Notes: generated by a model not told the origin, from the sequence alone. Positions 30,946 through 42,112 are shown, counted from the stretch's first letter. The stretch is 64,000 nucleotides of DNA from Polytrichum commune (GCA_950295325.1 OX485805.1:19083501-19147500); one strand, 5' to 3'. Numbers and translations: made by a program.

Positions 30946-33337
30946 TTTGTGCTTTGTGGGCCTACCACCTTGGCTTTGTGAATATAATGGCTAGAACCAT
31001 TCCCCCCCCCCCCTTGAATAGAATGGCTAGAATAGGCACTGAAAGTCAGCCTAAATCCACCTTGAACCGACTTGAGATAGAATGAAGCATGTTGCCTACC
31101 CTACATGAAGGTAGTGGAGGCTAGTATGAGGTGGCACCACTAATGGCACCTAAAACTGCCACTCCGTGGGCCTGGTAGTCCTACACCATGGGATCAATTC
31201 AAGGTAGTAGAGTGTTGACGATTGGGAGGCACTTATAGGTGTTGGTTTTGGGTGGGGTGTTGGTTTTAGCACCCTCTACTTTATCCCTATCTTATTTGCA
31301 AACCCCCATGTGACCACCCCCAATCTTCCTTTCCCCTTGCTTTCCCACCATGAAACAAACATAAACATTATCTTATAAGGTAAGTTGTGCTGCCCAAAAA
31401 CCCAACATAGCATTATAATATGGACACCTGCATTGTAGTGGTGTGTGGTTAGGTGTGATTGTAAACAACCACCAAAAAAATGTGTGCATAAACTTTTGAA
31501 TGATCTACGAACTTACATGAATCATATAATGAATAATCCTAAAGGATAATTAAAAGGGGACAACAACATGTGAGCGAAGAGGATCTATCTATCTATCTCT
31601 CTATACAAACACATTCATTCATGATTGCTCCCAAGGGAGCAGGCGTTGATATTCACTTAAAATGACAACTCAAAAATTTTCAATAATGGAAAAATGAAGG
31701 CTTTCCTTGGCTTATCAATAGTATGTTGAAAAATAACAATCATATTATTTACCTTTTCAAGTGAGTCCTTACATCACTGTAGCATATTTCTAGTTCTTTA
31801 ATTGTAATATACGTCATATACATGCAAGACCTTGCCCCCCCCCCCCAACACACACACACACAAACCCCCCCTAGAACTATGCACCGCTTTGTATTGAATC
31901 ATGAAACTCAAAGAAGTTCCATTCACCTTTACAAGGGTGAGTACTTGTAGTCATCGTGCAAAAAGAATAATTTAACCCATCGATTCCAATATCTTACATA
32001 TTCATGCAAGATATGCCCTTCTTTTAAAAAATTAAAATAAGAATAAGATTAAAACAAGAAAAACAAACCCAACCACCCTAGACATAACATTAATGAGCAG
32101 CTAGAAGATGGGTTTCTTTCCAAAGGAAGCGGTTGCAATCAAAATTCTCTGATAAATTATAGCCACTTGTCAAAAACTCTATATTACACACAATATGAGT
32201 GCTTCCCATAAACGGGAATCTTGGAATCAAAGGAGAATTGTGCTTGCCTGATACTTGATCCCACAGAACGCATCCAAAGAGCTGAGTATTGTTTTGGAGC
32301 CAGGCATCACGTTGTAATAACTCTGCAAAATATAAAGCAATAAAAGTTCAAGTAACCTTCACCAAGGGGGAGGTGCTTGTTGTGACTATGACAAACAAGA
32401 TGGGAAAAAGGAGGGGGTCTTTTGAGTCCTAACATACCTCAATTGGGATGTACCACCTAGGATTTATAAAAAGAAACTCATGTTTTGTGTCAAAGTTGTG
32501 TCAAATCGACCATTTTGATATTGAAAGTGATGTTTTTTTACATGTCGGAAAGATCCCCTACTTCATCTAATGAAAATCAACAACCAAGTTCATCAATTCT
32601 TATACCATCACGTATTTAAGGTACACATGTATACCCCAAAACCAACCCATAACCTAAAACCGATGAGTATGTTAGTATGTGCATATTTCATATCTTTCAA
32701 TGGGGTTAAGGTTTGTGACAATCATATAAACATATCCGTCGTGGATGAAGGGGCTCTAATTACAACAAACCTCCCTATAGGTTGAGGGTTGATTTATTGC
32801 CATTGACATCTCTCCAAGGTATGTGCCCCTATCATGGACGATATTATACCTAGCAATCTAGACACGATCTATGAATCCCTAGATTTGAGGCGTGAGATGA
32901 AACCATCCCTTGATTTCGTGCATTTCGGATACACCATTCCAATTAGGTGCACAATATACCGTCAGATCAATTCCAACATTCTAATGCTACCTTCAAAGTT
33001 AAATCACATAAAAACTTTTAATTTTTGGCTTGGAAGGGCCAAGTTCCATGTGCCAGTGCCGGTCCGTTTTTTTTTTAAGTGGGTGAGAAACGGGTGACAT
33101 CATCCAAAAAATGAGTGATGTCACCCATTTAATGGAGGGGTACTTCTATGCGGGGTGTTGGTTTGTTCCGATTTCCTACTTTCTCACCAAATTTGGTGAG
33201 TACTAAGATGTCACAATTGATGAAGGTGACCGGTAATGAAGGCCATCATCATTTAACTTTTGATATTCGACTTGCACAAGATTTTCTGTACATTTATAAG
33301 TCCATCTCTCCTTAGTCATGCATGCAGTTTTAGCCTT
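30946..33337. other. Unassigned DNA with two poly-C runs and a repeat G fragment
   Basis: C runs lie at 31002-31013 (12) and 31835-31846 (12, followed by a short CA repeat). A partial repeat G copy is visible at about 31420-31500 (ATGGACACCTGCATTG, GTGGTTAGGTGTG), and a TATC repeat at about 31575-31600. Open frames of 70-90 codons near 32570-33097 lack motifs. Confidence 0.45.
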
Positions 33338-33339
33338 TT

Positions 33340-33585
33340 AGGTTAGTGTCCGCGGAGGTTTTGGGCATTAATCGGTCAAAATCCTAATGTTTCCAAGTCC
33401 AACCGGTTACATGTTGTGATCTCTCAGTTTTCCTTCATTAATTTGAGGTATATTCCATAGATTCCTCCAAACCGATGGATAGTTTTTTTCTGAAGTCTTG
33501 AACTTCAACTGGTTATTTATGAACATTCAATCGGTTCATTTGAAAGTAGTGGTTGGTTCTCCCCGTTCATTGTTTTGTGGTTACG
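33340..33585 (-). repeat. Dispersed repeat E, reverse copy 4
   Basis: Minus-strand reading gives CAATGAACGGGGAGAACC, AACCAACCACTACTTTCA, GTTGAAGTTCAAGACTTC, GGAATCTATGGAATATACC and TTGGAAACATTAGGATTTT. It lies immediately beside the LINE remnant that follows. Whether the two were inserted separately is not clear. Confidence 0.7.
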
Positions 33586-33599
33586 TGTTAGTTTTGGGT

Positions 33600-34172
33600 T
33601 TGCATGCCTACCTGAATCATAATCATATACATGCATCTTTCCATCTTTCGGGGAAGAAACTAGATTACCTCCACCTCAAAGATTTTCTCAAACACGAACA
33701 TGACCAGTACATGAAGCAACCATTGACACCATCACAACGCAAGATCATTGCCGCAAATTGCACCTCGAACTATAGATTAGCCATTGAAAGAGGACGATGG
33801 TCCACTATCCCTATCTCTAGAGATACTAGACTATGCCACTTTTGCTCCTATGATGGAGTTGACAACGAGGCACATTTTGTGTTGGAATGTCCCCTATAAA
33901 AGCCCATTAGAGACAAGTTTCCATCAATATTAGAGAATGCAGTCCTAGGCAGCCTCGCGTCTCTCTTTCGATTGGACCACCAAGTTGACGATACTAGCCT
34001 TTAATCTCACGGAGGCTACCGCACTCTGCCACTCTCTTAGAGAATAAGCTCGTTTGAAATCATCATGATGTACTTTCAGCCCCATTAGCCTTTCCGATTT
34101 CCTGGGGTTTAGAACCAATTCCATCTCATTTCATACAAGCTTTCGCCGAAAGGGGGAAAAGAAAAGAAAAGC
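33600..34172 (+). pseudogene. LINE reverse-transcriptase protein C-terminus (zf-RVT), broken
   Basis: The plus-strand frame reads KKLDYLHLKDFLKHEHDQYM, then PLTPSQRKIIAANC, YRLAIERGRWSTIPISRDTR and a zinc-binding CHFC...AHFVLEC motif (CX2C...HX4C) typical of the zf-RVT domain after plant LINE reverse transcriptases. The in-frame TAA at 33897-33899 falls where a codon TAC/TAT (Tyr) would be expected. The same frame then continues as KPIRDKFPSILENAVLGSLA to 34001. A frame change carries the similarity on (LTEATALCH, RRKGEKK) to an AAAAG-rich tail ending near 34172. No polymerase domain remains. It belongs to a different lineage from the endonuclease-bearing LINE at 24651-25705. Confidence 0.78.
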
Positions 34173-34523
34173 ATGGCACCAAGTGTACAACTATTGTACT
34201 CTTCACACATAGGTGTAGGATGGCGGGTTTTTTACGTGTCGAATTACGACCATTTTAGACCTCTCAAACGAACATCATCCTAAGGCCTACTATAAACCAA
34301 ACCGTTGCATGAACAAAATAAGAGATTAATAAAAGCACGAGCCATGGGCCACCTATATACATCACGACGGATGAAATCATCCGTAACACAAAACGGGCCA
34401 CATTCCGAAAACCCTTCTCATCACGAGTTTCTCCGATCAAGGATGAGATTCATCCACATATGCTCATCCACAATCTCCAATCCATAAAAACAAACAACCT
34501 ATTATTAAGGGGTTGGCCTTTTA
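34173..34523. other. Unassigned DNA
   Basis: No gene is supported. The stretch becomes gradually richer in CG toward the GC-rich island that follows. Confidence 0.4.
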
Positions 34524-35060
34524 GTAAGGAGGGGGGTTGGTTGGTTGGTTGTAATACGCCCCGTCCCTCGAGGCGGGTCCCACCAAATCCCGGGTCTCCC
34601 GCACCTGCCGCCACAATACAACCCGGGTACCCGGGGCCACCCGGCCCCCCAAAGATTTAAACGAGCTGCCCGTACTGCCCGGTGGTCAAAATACGCGCCC
34701 CCCCCCCCCGTCTGACCCTGGGCCCGGTCTGCCCGGGCGGGATCCGTAGGGGCGCTCCTCCTCTATATTCACAGATACGGTTTCAACGTACGGGATACGG
34801 TCAAAGGTTGCACGAGATCGTGCCATTGGGCAGCCGGGGCAGCCACCCTCACGATTGGGAAAGTTTGACCAGAGGCGGATGTTTGACTTTCCTTTATTAA
34901 TAGGCCCGGGCCGGCTTTTTGTGGGCCAGGCTTGGCATTGATAGGCCTATGATGGGGCCCCCCATTCTTGCCCTCCCGTAGGGGTCAAACCCTAGGCCTT
35001 GACCGCTGTTTTGGATATCGCCGGTGCGGCTGAGCTGGATGGATGATGAGCATCGTACCC
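34524..35060 (+). mobile_element. GC-rich island, possible solo or 3' LTR
   Basis: A purine-rich tract (AAGGAGGGGGG, 34526-34536) and GGTT repeats precede TGTAATACGCCCCGTCCC at 34550, a start resembling plant LTRs. About 500 bp of GC-rich, CG-containing sequence follows, including 12 C at 34698-34709, palindromic CCCGGGTACCCGGG-like motifs and CGGGCCGGCTTTTTGTGGG. No matching second LTR, clear CA end, primer-binding site or five-base target duplication was found. The alternative is a CpG island or another GC-rich element. Confidence 0.35.
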
Positions 35061-35166
35061 CCTTCCCGTGCCGACGTCATCCATCCACACGTCCATCCAT
35101 CCATCCCCCCCCTCTTTCCCCCTTTTGTTCGGATGCCATTCCATCCTTTAACTTATTACCGCTAGC
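35061..35166 (+). repeat. CCAT tetranucleotide microsatellite region
   Basis: Imperfect CCAT repeats (35078-35104) run into a C run at about 35105-35111. A second CCAT/ATTC-type patch is at about 35368-35410. Confidence 0.8.
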
Positions 35167-35285
35167 TACACTAAATACCGTATCTACACTAAATAGGATG
35201 TTTAGTGTTGGATTATACTTAATGTTGTTACCACTCTACCTTGCTCAGCACTAAGTGTCGGATCATTGACAATTAGTGTTAGAAG
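35167..35285 (+). mobile_element. Repeat T fragment (TACACTAAATA family)
   Basis: TACACTAAATACCGTATC, TACACTAAATAGGATGTTTA, GTTACCACTCTACCTTGCTC and GACAATTAGTGTTAG match 48843-49138 in rearranged order. It is a probable MITE fragment. Confidence 0.5.
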
Positions 35286-35463
35286 ATATGCTGGAATTCT
35301 CTTTCAATTATCGGTTTTATTTTTTATTTTTTTAAAATTTTCATTCATATGCTTACTAACACTAAATCTATCCATCCAACCATCTATATATTCATCCATC
35401 CATTCATCCATCTATATACGTTTCACTAAGATTGAACTATTGTTGAAAATACGGACATAATTC

Positions 35464-35600
35464 TAGGTTCAGTTGTTAACACTTTCGGGAGGGCCTATGC
35501 GTTGCCATTGAAGTAAGAAGATCTCCGGTTTAATATCTTAAACCCTCTACAATTTTGAGGACGAAAATCTCAATCTTCATCGTTCGTAATTGCTAACCAA
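35464..35600 (+). mobile_element. Possible tRNA-derived SINE head
   Basis: TAGGTTCAGTTGTTAACAC (35464-35482) resembles a tRNA A box and D loop, and GGTTTAATATC (35527-35537) resembles a diverged B box. No target duplication or tail was identified, so this is tentative. Confidence 0.4.
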
Positions 35601-37205
35601 TGAGACAATATTTCATCTAGTCCAACAACTAGAACATATGTGGATTTGGAAGTGCCCACAATAAGACCACGTACCTATTTCGAGTTAAAATCATTTATGT
35701 TATATTCTTCAGGCATGTAGAAACAGTGCTTAGTTGTCAAGTTTCTATATTGAGGATGGTCATATGGTCTCATGCTTGTGGAGAAATTGATCATTTCATG
35801 CTACGAATTATGTTAGACAATATTTTGTTTAAGAATTTTGGTTATAAACATCTTGGAAGTCCAATAGTCGGTGGTTCTACATACCGGTCATCAATGTCAA
35901 ATCATTCCTTCTTATTATTGAGAGGTTCATTTTGTAGTGATTTAGTTTCATTATCTTCCTTCTAGAATGATATCTTGATAGAATGTAGTTGAAATTTCAT
36001 CCTATTTTACACCCATCATACTCTCGAGATTAGAGGGACTACTATTGACATTCATGCCTCCACAACTGAAGGTTTTCAATAACAACATTTTGTTGGGAAG
36101 AATAATGTGACGGATGTGAACAATGATAAACTTTTGAGCCCATAATCATATGATATCCAATCACAACATGTACAACTAACCAACATTGGTATGTAAGCCT
36201 TAGGGGGTCACCCTTCTTGAATAGGACACCTATATTTGAGTGGAATATGAGAAGCTTCTTGTTAATTGTACGATGTTTGACTATGTGTTGTAAATATAGA
36301 CACCAATCTAGGCGTTCCTTTTAACACAATTTGGAGAGTTCGTTGCCATGCCACCATTGGCAACTCACACCCTGTTCAATTTATTCATTTCTCTTAGCAC
36401 AAGTGCCACATGTCACATAACATTTGACCAAAACCCATGACAAGGTTGAGGTTGATGTGGCACCCCCCCCCCACCCACCCACCCCACAAAAGATTACAAC
36501 ATCATGGTATGTGATTGTTGAAAGAGATTAATTTTTCTTTTTCTTTCTTTTTCAGTTTAAAGAGAAATGTAATCTTCCATTTTGGCCCTCTTATAACTTT
36601 TGCATTTGAAATTTGATTTTAAAACTTGAAACAACAATCTTAACGATTGACAATTGATGATTGGATGAGACACTTCTTGATCTAATCCAACCACCCACAG
36701 TTGTGCGTGGAGTTGGAAGTGCCATAACATTCTTCAGCTCTTGTCCAATGTTCAGTGGGGCCAGGTCCATGGAACAGTACTCTAGGGTGTGTTACACGTT
36801 GTTTGCATCTTGCAAAACTTTCATATTGAATCTAAAGCCACTTGAGGCAAAGTGACCAAACCTGGGAGCCATATGGTGTTTTTGAAGGAGACGAGGCCAA
36901 TGACAAGTACAATTGATGTGCTTTCCATCATTGTTGTTGCTCGTGGACTTTATGTGGACGGTTTATGTATCTCGCATTTACTAAAATCAACAAAGGGTTG
37001 TGAGCCATTGAAGAATGTTGTGGCCCACACAACAAGACCACGTACCTTATGATTTCCTAACTTCCCATCTCAAAATTGTAGTTATTTGTGTTGATGGGAG
37101 AGGGGGGGGGGGGGGCAATGAAAGGACCCAACCGTGTGTCACAACCATCCAATTAACTTGTTTAGAGGAGACAAATAAACAAAACCAAATTATCTACTAC
37201 ACTAA
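35601..37205. other. Unassigned DNA with poly-C and poly-G runs
   Basis: A C run at 36463-36472 (10, followed by ACCC repeats) and a G run at 37102-37115 (14) are present. A repeat G fragment (GGACACCTATATTTGAGTGG) lies near 36223. Frames of 60-80 codons show no motif. Confidence 0.45.
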
Positions 37206-37525
37206 ACAATCCTAATAATGTAGGTCACGTTCATTTTCTAGAGCCCACGCTAATTTCAAACCCACGCTAAATCTATAGGAGAAAATTAGTGTGCGCCATA
37301 TGAATTGTTTTCTAGAAAACCCATGTGGGTGATTATTCTAACTTATGCTACTTTTGTCCTTAAACTAACATACAATGTGTTGGTTAGAAGTCTTGAAGAA
37401 GGTTTACGGGACGATCCATGGTCTTGGATCCACAATAGTTCCACCCTCGCTACAAAATTAGTGTGGTCCATGTTGATTCTCTCCACGCTAATTTTCCACC
37501 CACACTAATAGGATTGTTTTGCGTG
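37206..37525 (+). mobile_element. Family L element (AACAATCCTATTA-ended MITE)
   Basis: The left end AACAATCCTAATAATGTAGG and the right end read in reverse, AACAATCCTATTAGTGTGGG, are inverted. Internal CCCACGCTAAT and ATTAGTGTG phrases alternate in both orientations. No coding capacity and no firm target duplication were found. Confidence 0.5.
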
Positions 37526-37594
37526 CCTATCATACAAATCATGATCATTGTTAGTAGGCTCGTTCCATGCCATCACCATTGATGTTGTATTTAA

Positions 37595-37890
37595 TTATCA
37601 CACTAAATATTGTATTTAGTGTCACCAATTCTATTTGTCATCCTCAAGACTAATTGCATGTTGCCTGTATACTGTCACTAACACTCATTGTAAACCTAAC
37701 ATTACTTGTAACCCCTTTTAAAAAAAACCGGGGGGGGGGGGGGGGGGGCAATCACAGATCAACAATGTTGCAATTACTACCACTTACTAGAAAAAAAATC
37801 ATCCAAATTTCATTCATCCATGAGAATTTTACATTACCCATAAAAAGGATGCAAAATGTACTAAACTAAAAGTGGACGAACTAAATATGA
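37595..37890 (+). mobile_element. Repeat S, copy 2, with a 19-G run
   Basis: The opening CACTAAATATTGTATTTAGT and following CTAATTGCATG, TGTATACTGTCACTAACACT phrases match 2125-2220. A run of 19 G lies at 37730-37748 where copy 1 has only a short G run near 2255. The 3' part is interrupted by a SINE insertion. Confidence 0.55.
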
Positions 37891-37995
37891 ATGAACTTCC
37901 AGGCTGTGAAATCATCTCTCTACTTGACAGAAAAACTAGTTAAGTGGTCAAGTGCCTCTTGTGTGTTCCAAAAATAAGAACAATATGAATGAACT
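37884..37995 (+). mobile_element. 5'-truncated SINE with 14-bp target duplication
   Basis: The body 37898-37981 (84 bp) is flanked by perfect direct repeats AATATGAATGAACT (37884-37897 and 37982-37995). It contains GGCTGTGAAATCATCTCTCT and TTAAGTGGTCAAGTGCCTCT, which match the 3' half of the full-length SINE at 4214-4413. The tRNA-like head is missing, as expected from incomplete reverse transcription. Confidence 0.85.
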
Positions 37996-38018
37996 AAAAG
38001 TAATGTGGGATGGTAGTA

Positions 38019-38242
38019 CACCAGTTATGGTATTCAGTGTCACTTGCTATTTGGAATTACACAATGCTATAACTTTTGGGATGTAGATATCATTCTTTAC
38101 CAACAAAAGTTGATTAAGCTATTAGACATTCTAGAACACATACAACTTTCCTTGATTAGAGAAAAGTTCATGGTAAGTACAAAGTTATAGCAAGGGTGTA
38201 TCTCCGAATAGCACGTGACACTAACAAATATCATAAACGGCG
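38019..38242 (+). mobile_element. Long-TIR MITE, family H, copy 2, TA duplication
   Basis: A 224-bp element flanked by TA (38017-38018 and 38243-38244). The left arm has GTTATGGTATTCAGTGTCAC then TTGCTATTTGGAATTACACA. The right arm in reverse has GTTTATGATATTTG, AGTGTCACGTGCTATTCGGA and TGCTATAACTTTG. Imperfect arms of about 60 bp dominate the element. There is no coding capacity. Confidence 0.78.
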
Positions 38243-38329
38243 TACTTGTAGATTTGTTCATTACTAGTGTCAATAGCAAAAGTTACCACAATGATTTAAA
38301 AGAAAAAAATCATTATTGACCGATCGCTA

Positions 38330-38547
38330 CATTGTTTTGTCTATTAGTGTGGGTTACCATTCGGGAGTTACATGTTGCTAGAACTTTTAACCTACATCGT
38401 CGTTTTTAACCAACTAAGTTATATCATGTTCTTCATGGTGTATATACTAACTACTCATGTTATTTAGGTAAAAATGATAATATTGGTAAAATGTTATAGC
38501 AACATGTAACTCCGAATGCTAACCCACACCATTTAGACAAAACAATG
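38330..38547 (+). mobile_element. Long-TIR MITE, family J, copy 2
   Basis: A 218-bp element starts after TA (38328-38329) with CATTGTTTTGTCTATTAGTG. Read in reverse it ends with CATTGTTTTGTCTAAATGGT. The arms continue through GTGGGTTA, CATTCGG and AGTTACATGTTGCTA for nearly 60 bp. The right flank is TG. The arms align with those of family H, so H and J appear related. Confidence 0.78.
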
Positions 38548-38750
38548 TGGTTATAGATGAAATGGTTGAATTTGAGAGATAAGCTTTTGAAGCTCAAGAC
38601 TCCATGAAAAATTACCAATCATTTTAGAGGATTCTATGGAATATGCTTCAAATTAATAAAGAGTAACCAAGAGATCACAACATGTACCCGGTTGGACTTG
38701 GAAACACTAGGAATTTAACCGATTATGCCCAAAATTCTCTCCGGAGTATG
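38548..38750 (+). repeat. Dispersed repeat E, forward copy 5
   Basis: GGTTATAGATGAAATGGTTG, TTTTGAAGCTCAAGACTCC, GTACCCGGTTGGACTTGGAA and CCGATTATGCCCAAAATTCT identify it. It abuts the family J element on its left. Confidence 0.7.
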
Positions 38751-38829
38751 GATGGTAACCAAAAAATTGGGTGTTTCATCCCAATTTGGAGCCGCTCCCA
38801 GACCAGACCTTGCCCTAAATTCGCATTGG

Positions 38830-39184
38830 ATCTAAGTCGGGGGGGGGGGGGGCGCAGTGTGTTAAAAAGTTAAGGATATAGGTGCGAACAACCACTATTT
38901 TATAGGGGGGTATTACTTTCAATTTTTTTTTTCACATGCTATCATTATGTAAATTTCTACTTTGGGTTAATAGAAAAATGGCTTGCATTACTTATAATTC
39001 TAAATTACCTATTATTCCATACCCTATAGTACTTTAAAGATGTCCAGTGCCGTTTTTGATACCCTATATTACTCTTAAGTTCATTTATAATTTTTTGCCT
39101 CCATGTTTTTAAAATACCCTATCATTTGTTCGCACGTATATTGCTACTCCAACCAATGACTACCCCCCCCCCTGAGATCTAAGT
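38830..39184 (-). mobile_element. MITE-A copy 2: poly-G-ended hAT-like element, 8-bp target duplication
   Basis: The element is 38838-39176 (339 bp), in reverse orientation relative to the other two copies, flanked by perfect ATCTAAGT (38830-38837 and 39177-39184). On the plus strand it begins C plus 14 G and ends with 10 C plus TGAG. Two bases of the usual CTC terminus are missing on the left. The interior matches the other copies closely (TATCATTATGTAAATTTCTA, GGTTAATAGAAAAATGGCTT). Confidence 0.88.
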
Positions 39185-39290
39185 TTTGGCTATGAATAGA
39201 TAGATAGATGGATGAATGAATGAATGAACAAATGAATGAATGAATGGATTGGTGGATGAATGAATGGGTGGATGGATGTATCCAAAACTT
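39185..39290 (+). repeat. Degenerate GAAT / GATG tetranucleotide repeat
   Basis: GATA, GAAT and GATG repeats with interruptions span about 100 bp right beside the MITE. Confidence 0.85.
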
Positions 39291-39994
39291 GGATGGGCTC
39301 CGGTCATGTGGATGATGGAAATAAGGCCACTCAAATGGTGCCACCTGGTGGGGAATTACCATGCCATACGCACACAATATCCTTAGGTGGCCAACGAGAC
39401 ACTAAGGAGCCTTCTCATTGGTGGGGAGAAGGGCTTGAGGGCTTGAGGGCCCTTGATCCGTGAAATACACATCATGTGATTGGTCGAGAAGCCAAAGACA
39501 AGCCAAGTTCAAATTTACACTATATCTTGAAGGTTTGAGGGGTCAAAGAAATTTGAATGAATTGAAAATCTACATGGTGGTATCTAGGATAATAGTTTCA
39601 TTGTTTACTAGATATTGTGTTAGGATGATCTGGGATTAATGCAAGGCTAGGGGGCCGTGACAATCAATTAAATTTTCATTGGCTCCTAGAAATACTATAT
39701 TGTCATGGTGCATATCCAACCCCGACCATACGTTGCGGTCCCTCAACATGGTTCATTCTCACTTTACACTAAGCTTGAGGACCCATCAATTGCAAAACTA
39801 GATATATGTTTCTCACAATACAACAAAATTTAGATGATTTTTAAGGGCCCTATGTTCACATGGTCACGGCTCTTGGTCAGTGTATAAAGTGGCCCTCAAT
39901 TGTCCTCTTCACTCCACTTCACACTTGAGCTTTCAATTACATTGATTATGTTAGTACCAATGTTGGACTAGTTGTCTTTTTTCGGTGCCATCTA
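39291..39994. other. Unassigned DNA with a family C fragment
   Basis: At about 39845-39897 the phrases TCACATGGTCACGGCTCTTG and AAGTGGCCCTCAA match one end of family C. The rest has no recognised content. Confidence 0.4.
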
Positions 39995-40250
39995 TTTTTT
40001 TTTTATATTGTTACGATTTCACTTTTTTTTTGTAACCAGTAGGGCATGGGTATTTGAGGATGTTTTCATCTTTGATATTATGTGGGTCTATATATTATGT
40101 AGGAAATTTCATATGTAGGTAAAATTGCTCTAGTACTAATATGGTTTAGAGTGGTGTTGACCCAAATACTAACTTAGGCATACATAGATTCCTTGACATT
40201 AAGATACCCACTAAATATCAATATTTTATTGGTATTTACTATTGTGATAC
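39995..40250 (+). repeat. Single unit related to the 8870-9425 tandem array
   Basis: AGGGCATGGGTATTTGAGGA, GGGTCTATATATTATGTAGG, TTTCATATGTAGGTAAAATT and TAATATGGTTTAGAGTGGTG correspond in order to one array unit plus its downstream part. Confidence 0.6.
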
Positions 40251-41680
40251 CCGTAGGTAAGCTTGGGGCCATTACAAGCTATATACTTTTGTAAACCATG
40301 TGCAGTTGGGGGTTAACTAAAGATGGGCTATTTATCTAGATTTCTTGAATAATTGGCACCCTGTTAGTAAATTAAATGGTACTTTGAGGTATTTTTCAAG
40401 ACTCTATAGGCAAATATAATTCACACCATGTGTTCATACTATAGACATTTTTTTGTTTGTAAATTGTACCGTCTATCAAAATATTGAAATTTTGACTTAA
40501 ACTTACATTGATCCATAACAAAACAAGAATACATTAACCGTCATGCAAACAAAATTCAATAGTACCTAGTTGCAATACTGCCTTGAAACACTTAGTGACC
40601 ACCCCAAGCTTGTCAACATCGAAACTCGATCACTTTTAGGCAACTGAGGCAACTTCTCCATCCAATCCAAAGACATTCCTCGTTCCTCACATAAATTCTT
40701 CGTTCCTCCAAATACAATAAACTCTAAATACTACCTATGTTTTTCACCTACCCTATTTCAGACATAATATTGCATGGGCCATTTCATCCAAGCTATAGTA
40801 TATCCAAAATTTGTATAATTTTTTTTTCTTGAATTAAAAGTACGCTATATCTAATGAAGAATTTTTTTCCCATCAATCAAACCTACTATCTTCAGCCATA
40901 CTAATATGTTTTTCTCACGTGGTTTGACAACGATCTCCCCGTGTAAGTAAGTTCTTTGAGATCATTATTGATGTTGATTACTGATACCACGAAACCACCA
41001 GTCGAACATTGGTAAATATTGTGGACCGTACTATTCATGAAATTTCCACACTAATTAACGACATTGGGGGTAAAAACGTGGGTGCACACTATTTATCAAC
41101 TCACATTCAATAACATCGGAGGCCCATGACGTATGCTAGAACAAATTATATTGCATTGAATATAGTCTACTACATACTACTATCTAGTCGACAAGTGGCT
41201 TGCACTTCATGAAGTGAGCACATGTCTAGTAAAAGGGGTGCTCATCACCAAAACTTACCTTCAAGAAATTCCTTCACCTGCTCCAAATGATGATACCATC
41301 TTCAAATCTTGCTTGTTTTGTAGAGCTTCACAAAACAAAGCTTTTCATGCTATTTCTATAGACTAAAGACCGCCTCATTACTCTTAGTTATATGACCACA
41401 ATGCAAAGATAAGGTGCTCTTCATGTTGATTTTGAATGTCTTATATATTCCTTGACTCTCGGACTTAGGAAGTGAGTTTGTGCAACTTGAATATACATTT
41501 TTAATAGTTTTCAATTGATGTCTTAGCGACAACAAAATTGAAAGACTAGGAATATTTTGAGCAGTTCAAGATTCAAGTGTAAGTAGCATTGCATGCTATT
41601 TCCATGAGACGGTGTGTATTGTGAGCCACACTCTAGGGTTGCAGTGGGTAGGTCCCACAATATTTACCATAATTAGTGTA
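40251..41680. other. Unassigned DNA
   Basis: AT-rich sequence with T and A runs. A short match to the tandem-array repeat lies near 40960. No gene is visible. Confidence 0.45.
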
Positions 41681-42112
41681 CAATGCTTGTGGTATTTAGT
41701 GCCACTTACTTAGTTGGAACTATGCAGTGTTGTAATTCTAGCCAATGCATAGAAGTAGGTTGTCTAGATATTATAAAACATAAACAACTTTACTTGTAAA
41801 TTCTTACATTCATCACTATATTCGTTAATTTGAGACTTTCTCTTGTCTCAAATTAATATATGGACCACAACAACATGGTCTAATGTTTGGGTCGTCCTAC
41901 CTAAACCATCTTGATATGAACACCTGCTTCAAAGTATTTGCATCTTACAACATTCTCCAATATCTGTGTGATTTTATCCATGTTCTTATATTTGTGACTA
42001 TCTCAAAATGCCGAAAAAGTCCCAAATTAACGAATATAGTGATATTCTAAGTAACAAATTACAGCATGGCACGACTCCAAATAGTACGTTACACTTAATA
42101 CCATAAGCAATG
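41681..42112 (+). mobile_element. Long-TIR MITE, family H, copy 3, hosting a nested element
   Basis: Flanked by TA (41679-41680 and 42113-42114). The left end CAATGCTTGTGGTATTTAGT is mirrored by the right end read in reverse, CATTGCTTATGGTATTAAGT. Without the 232-bp nested insertion and one duplication the host would be about 196 bp, a little shorter than the other H copies. Confidence 0.75.
41812..42043 (+). mobile_element. Nested CACTA-like MITE inside family H
   Basis: The ends ATCACTATATTCGTTAATTT, then GAGACTTT on the left and GGGACTTT on the right read in reverse, are inverted for about 28 bp. ATTC occurs directly outside both ends (41808-41811 and 42044-42047). If the AT is excluded the element has CACTA...TAGTG ends as in EnSpm/CACTA elements, but the expected three-base duplication is then not clean. 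Superfamily is uncertain. Confidence 0.65.

Noticed and set aside
35464-35600. Possible functional tRNA gene
   Set aside because: A- and B-box-like motifs exist but no cloverleaf or acceptor stem could be drawn, so only a possible SINE head is reported.
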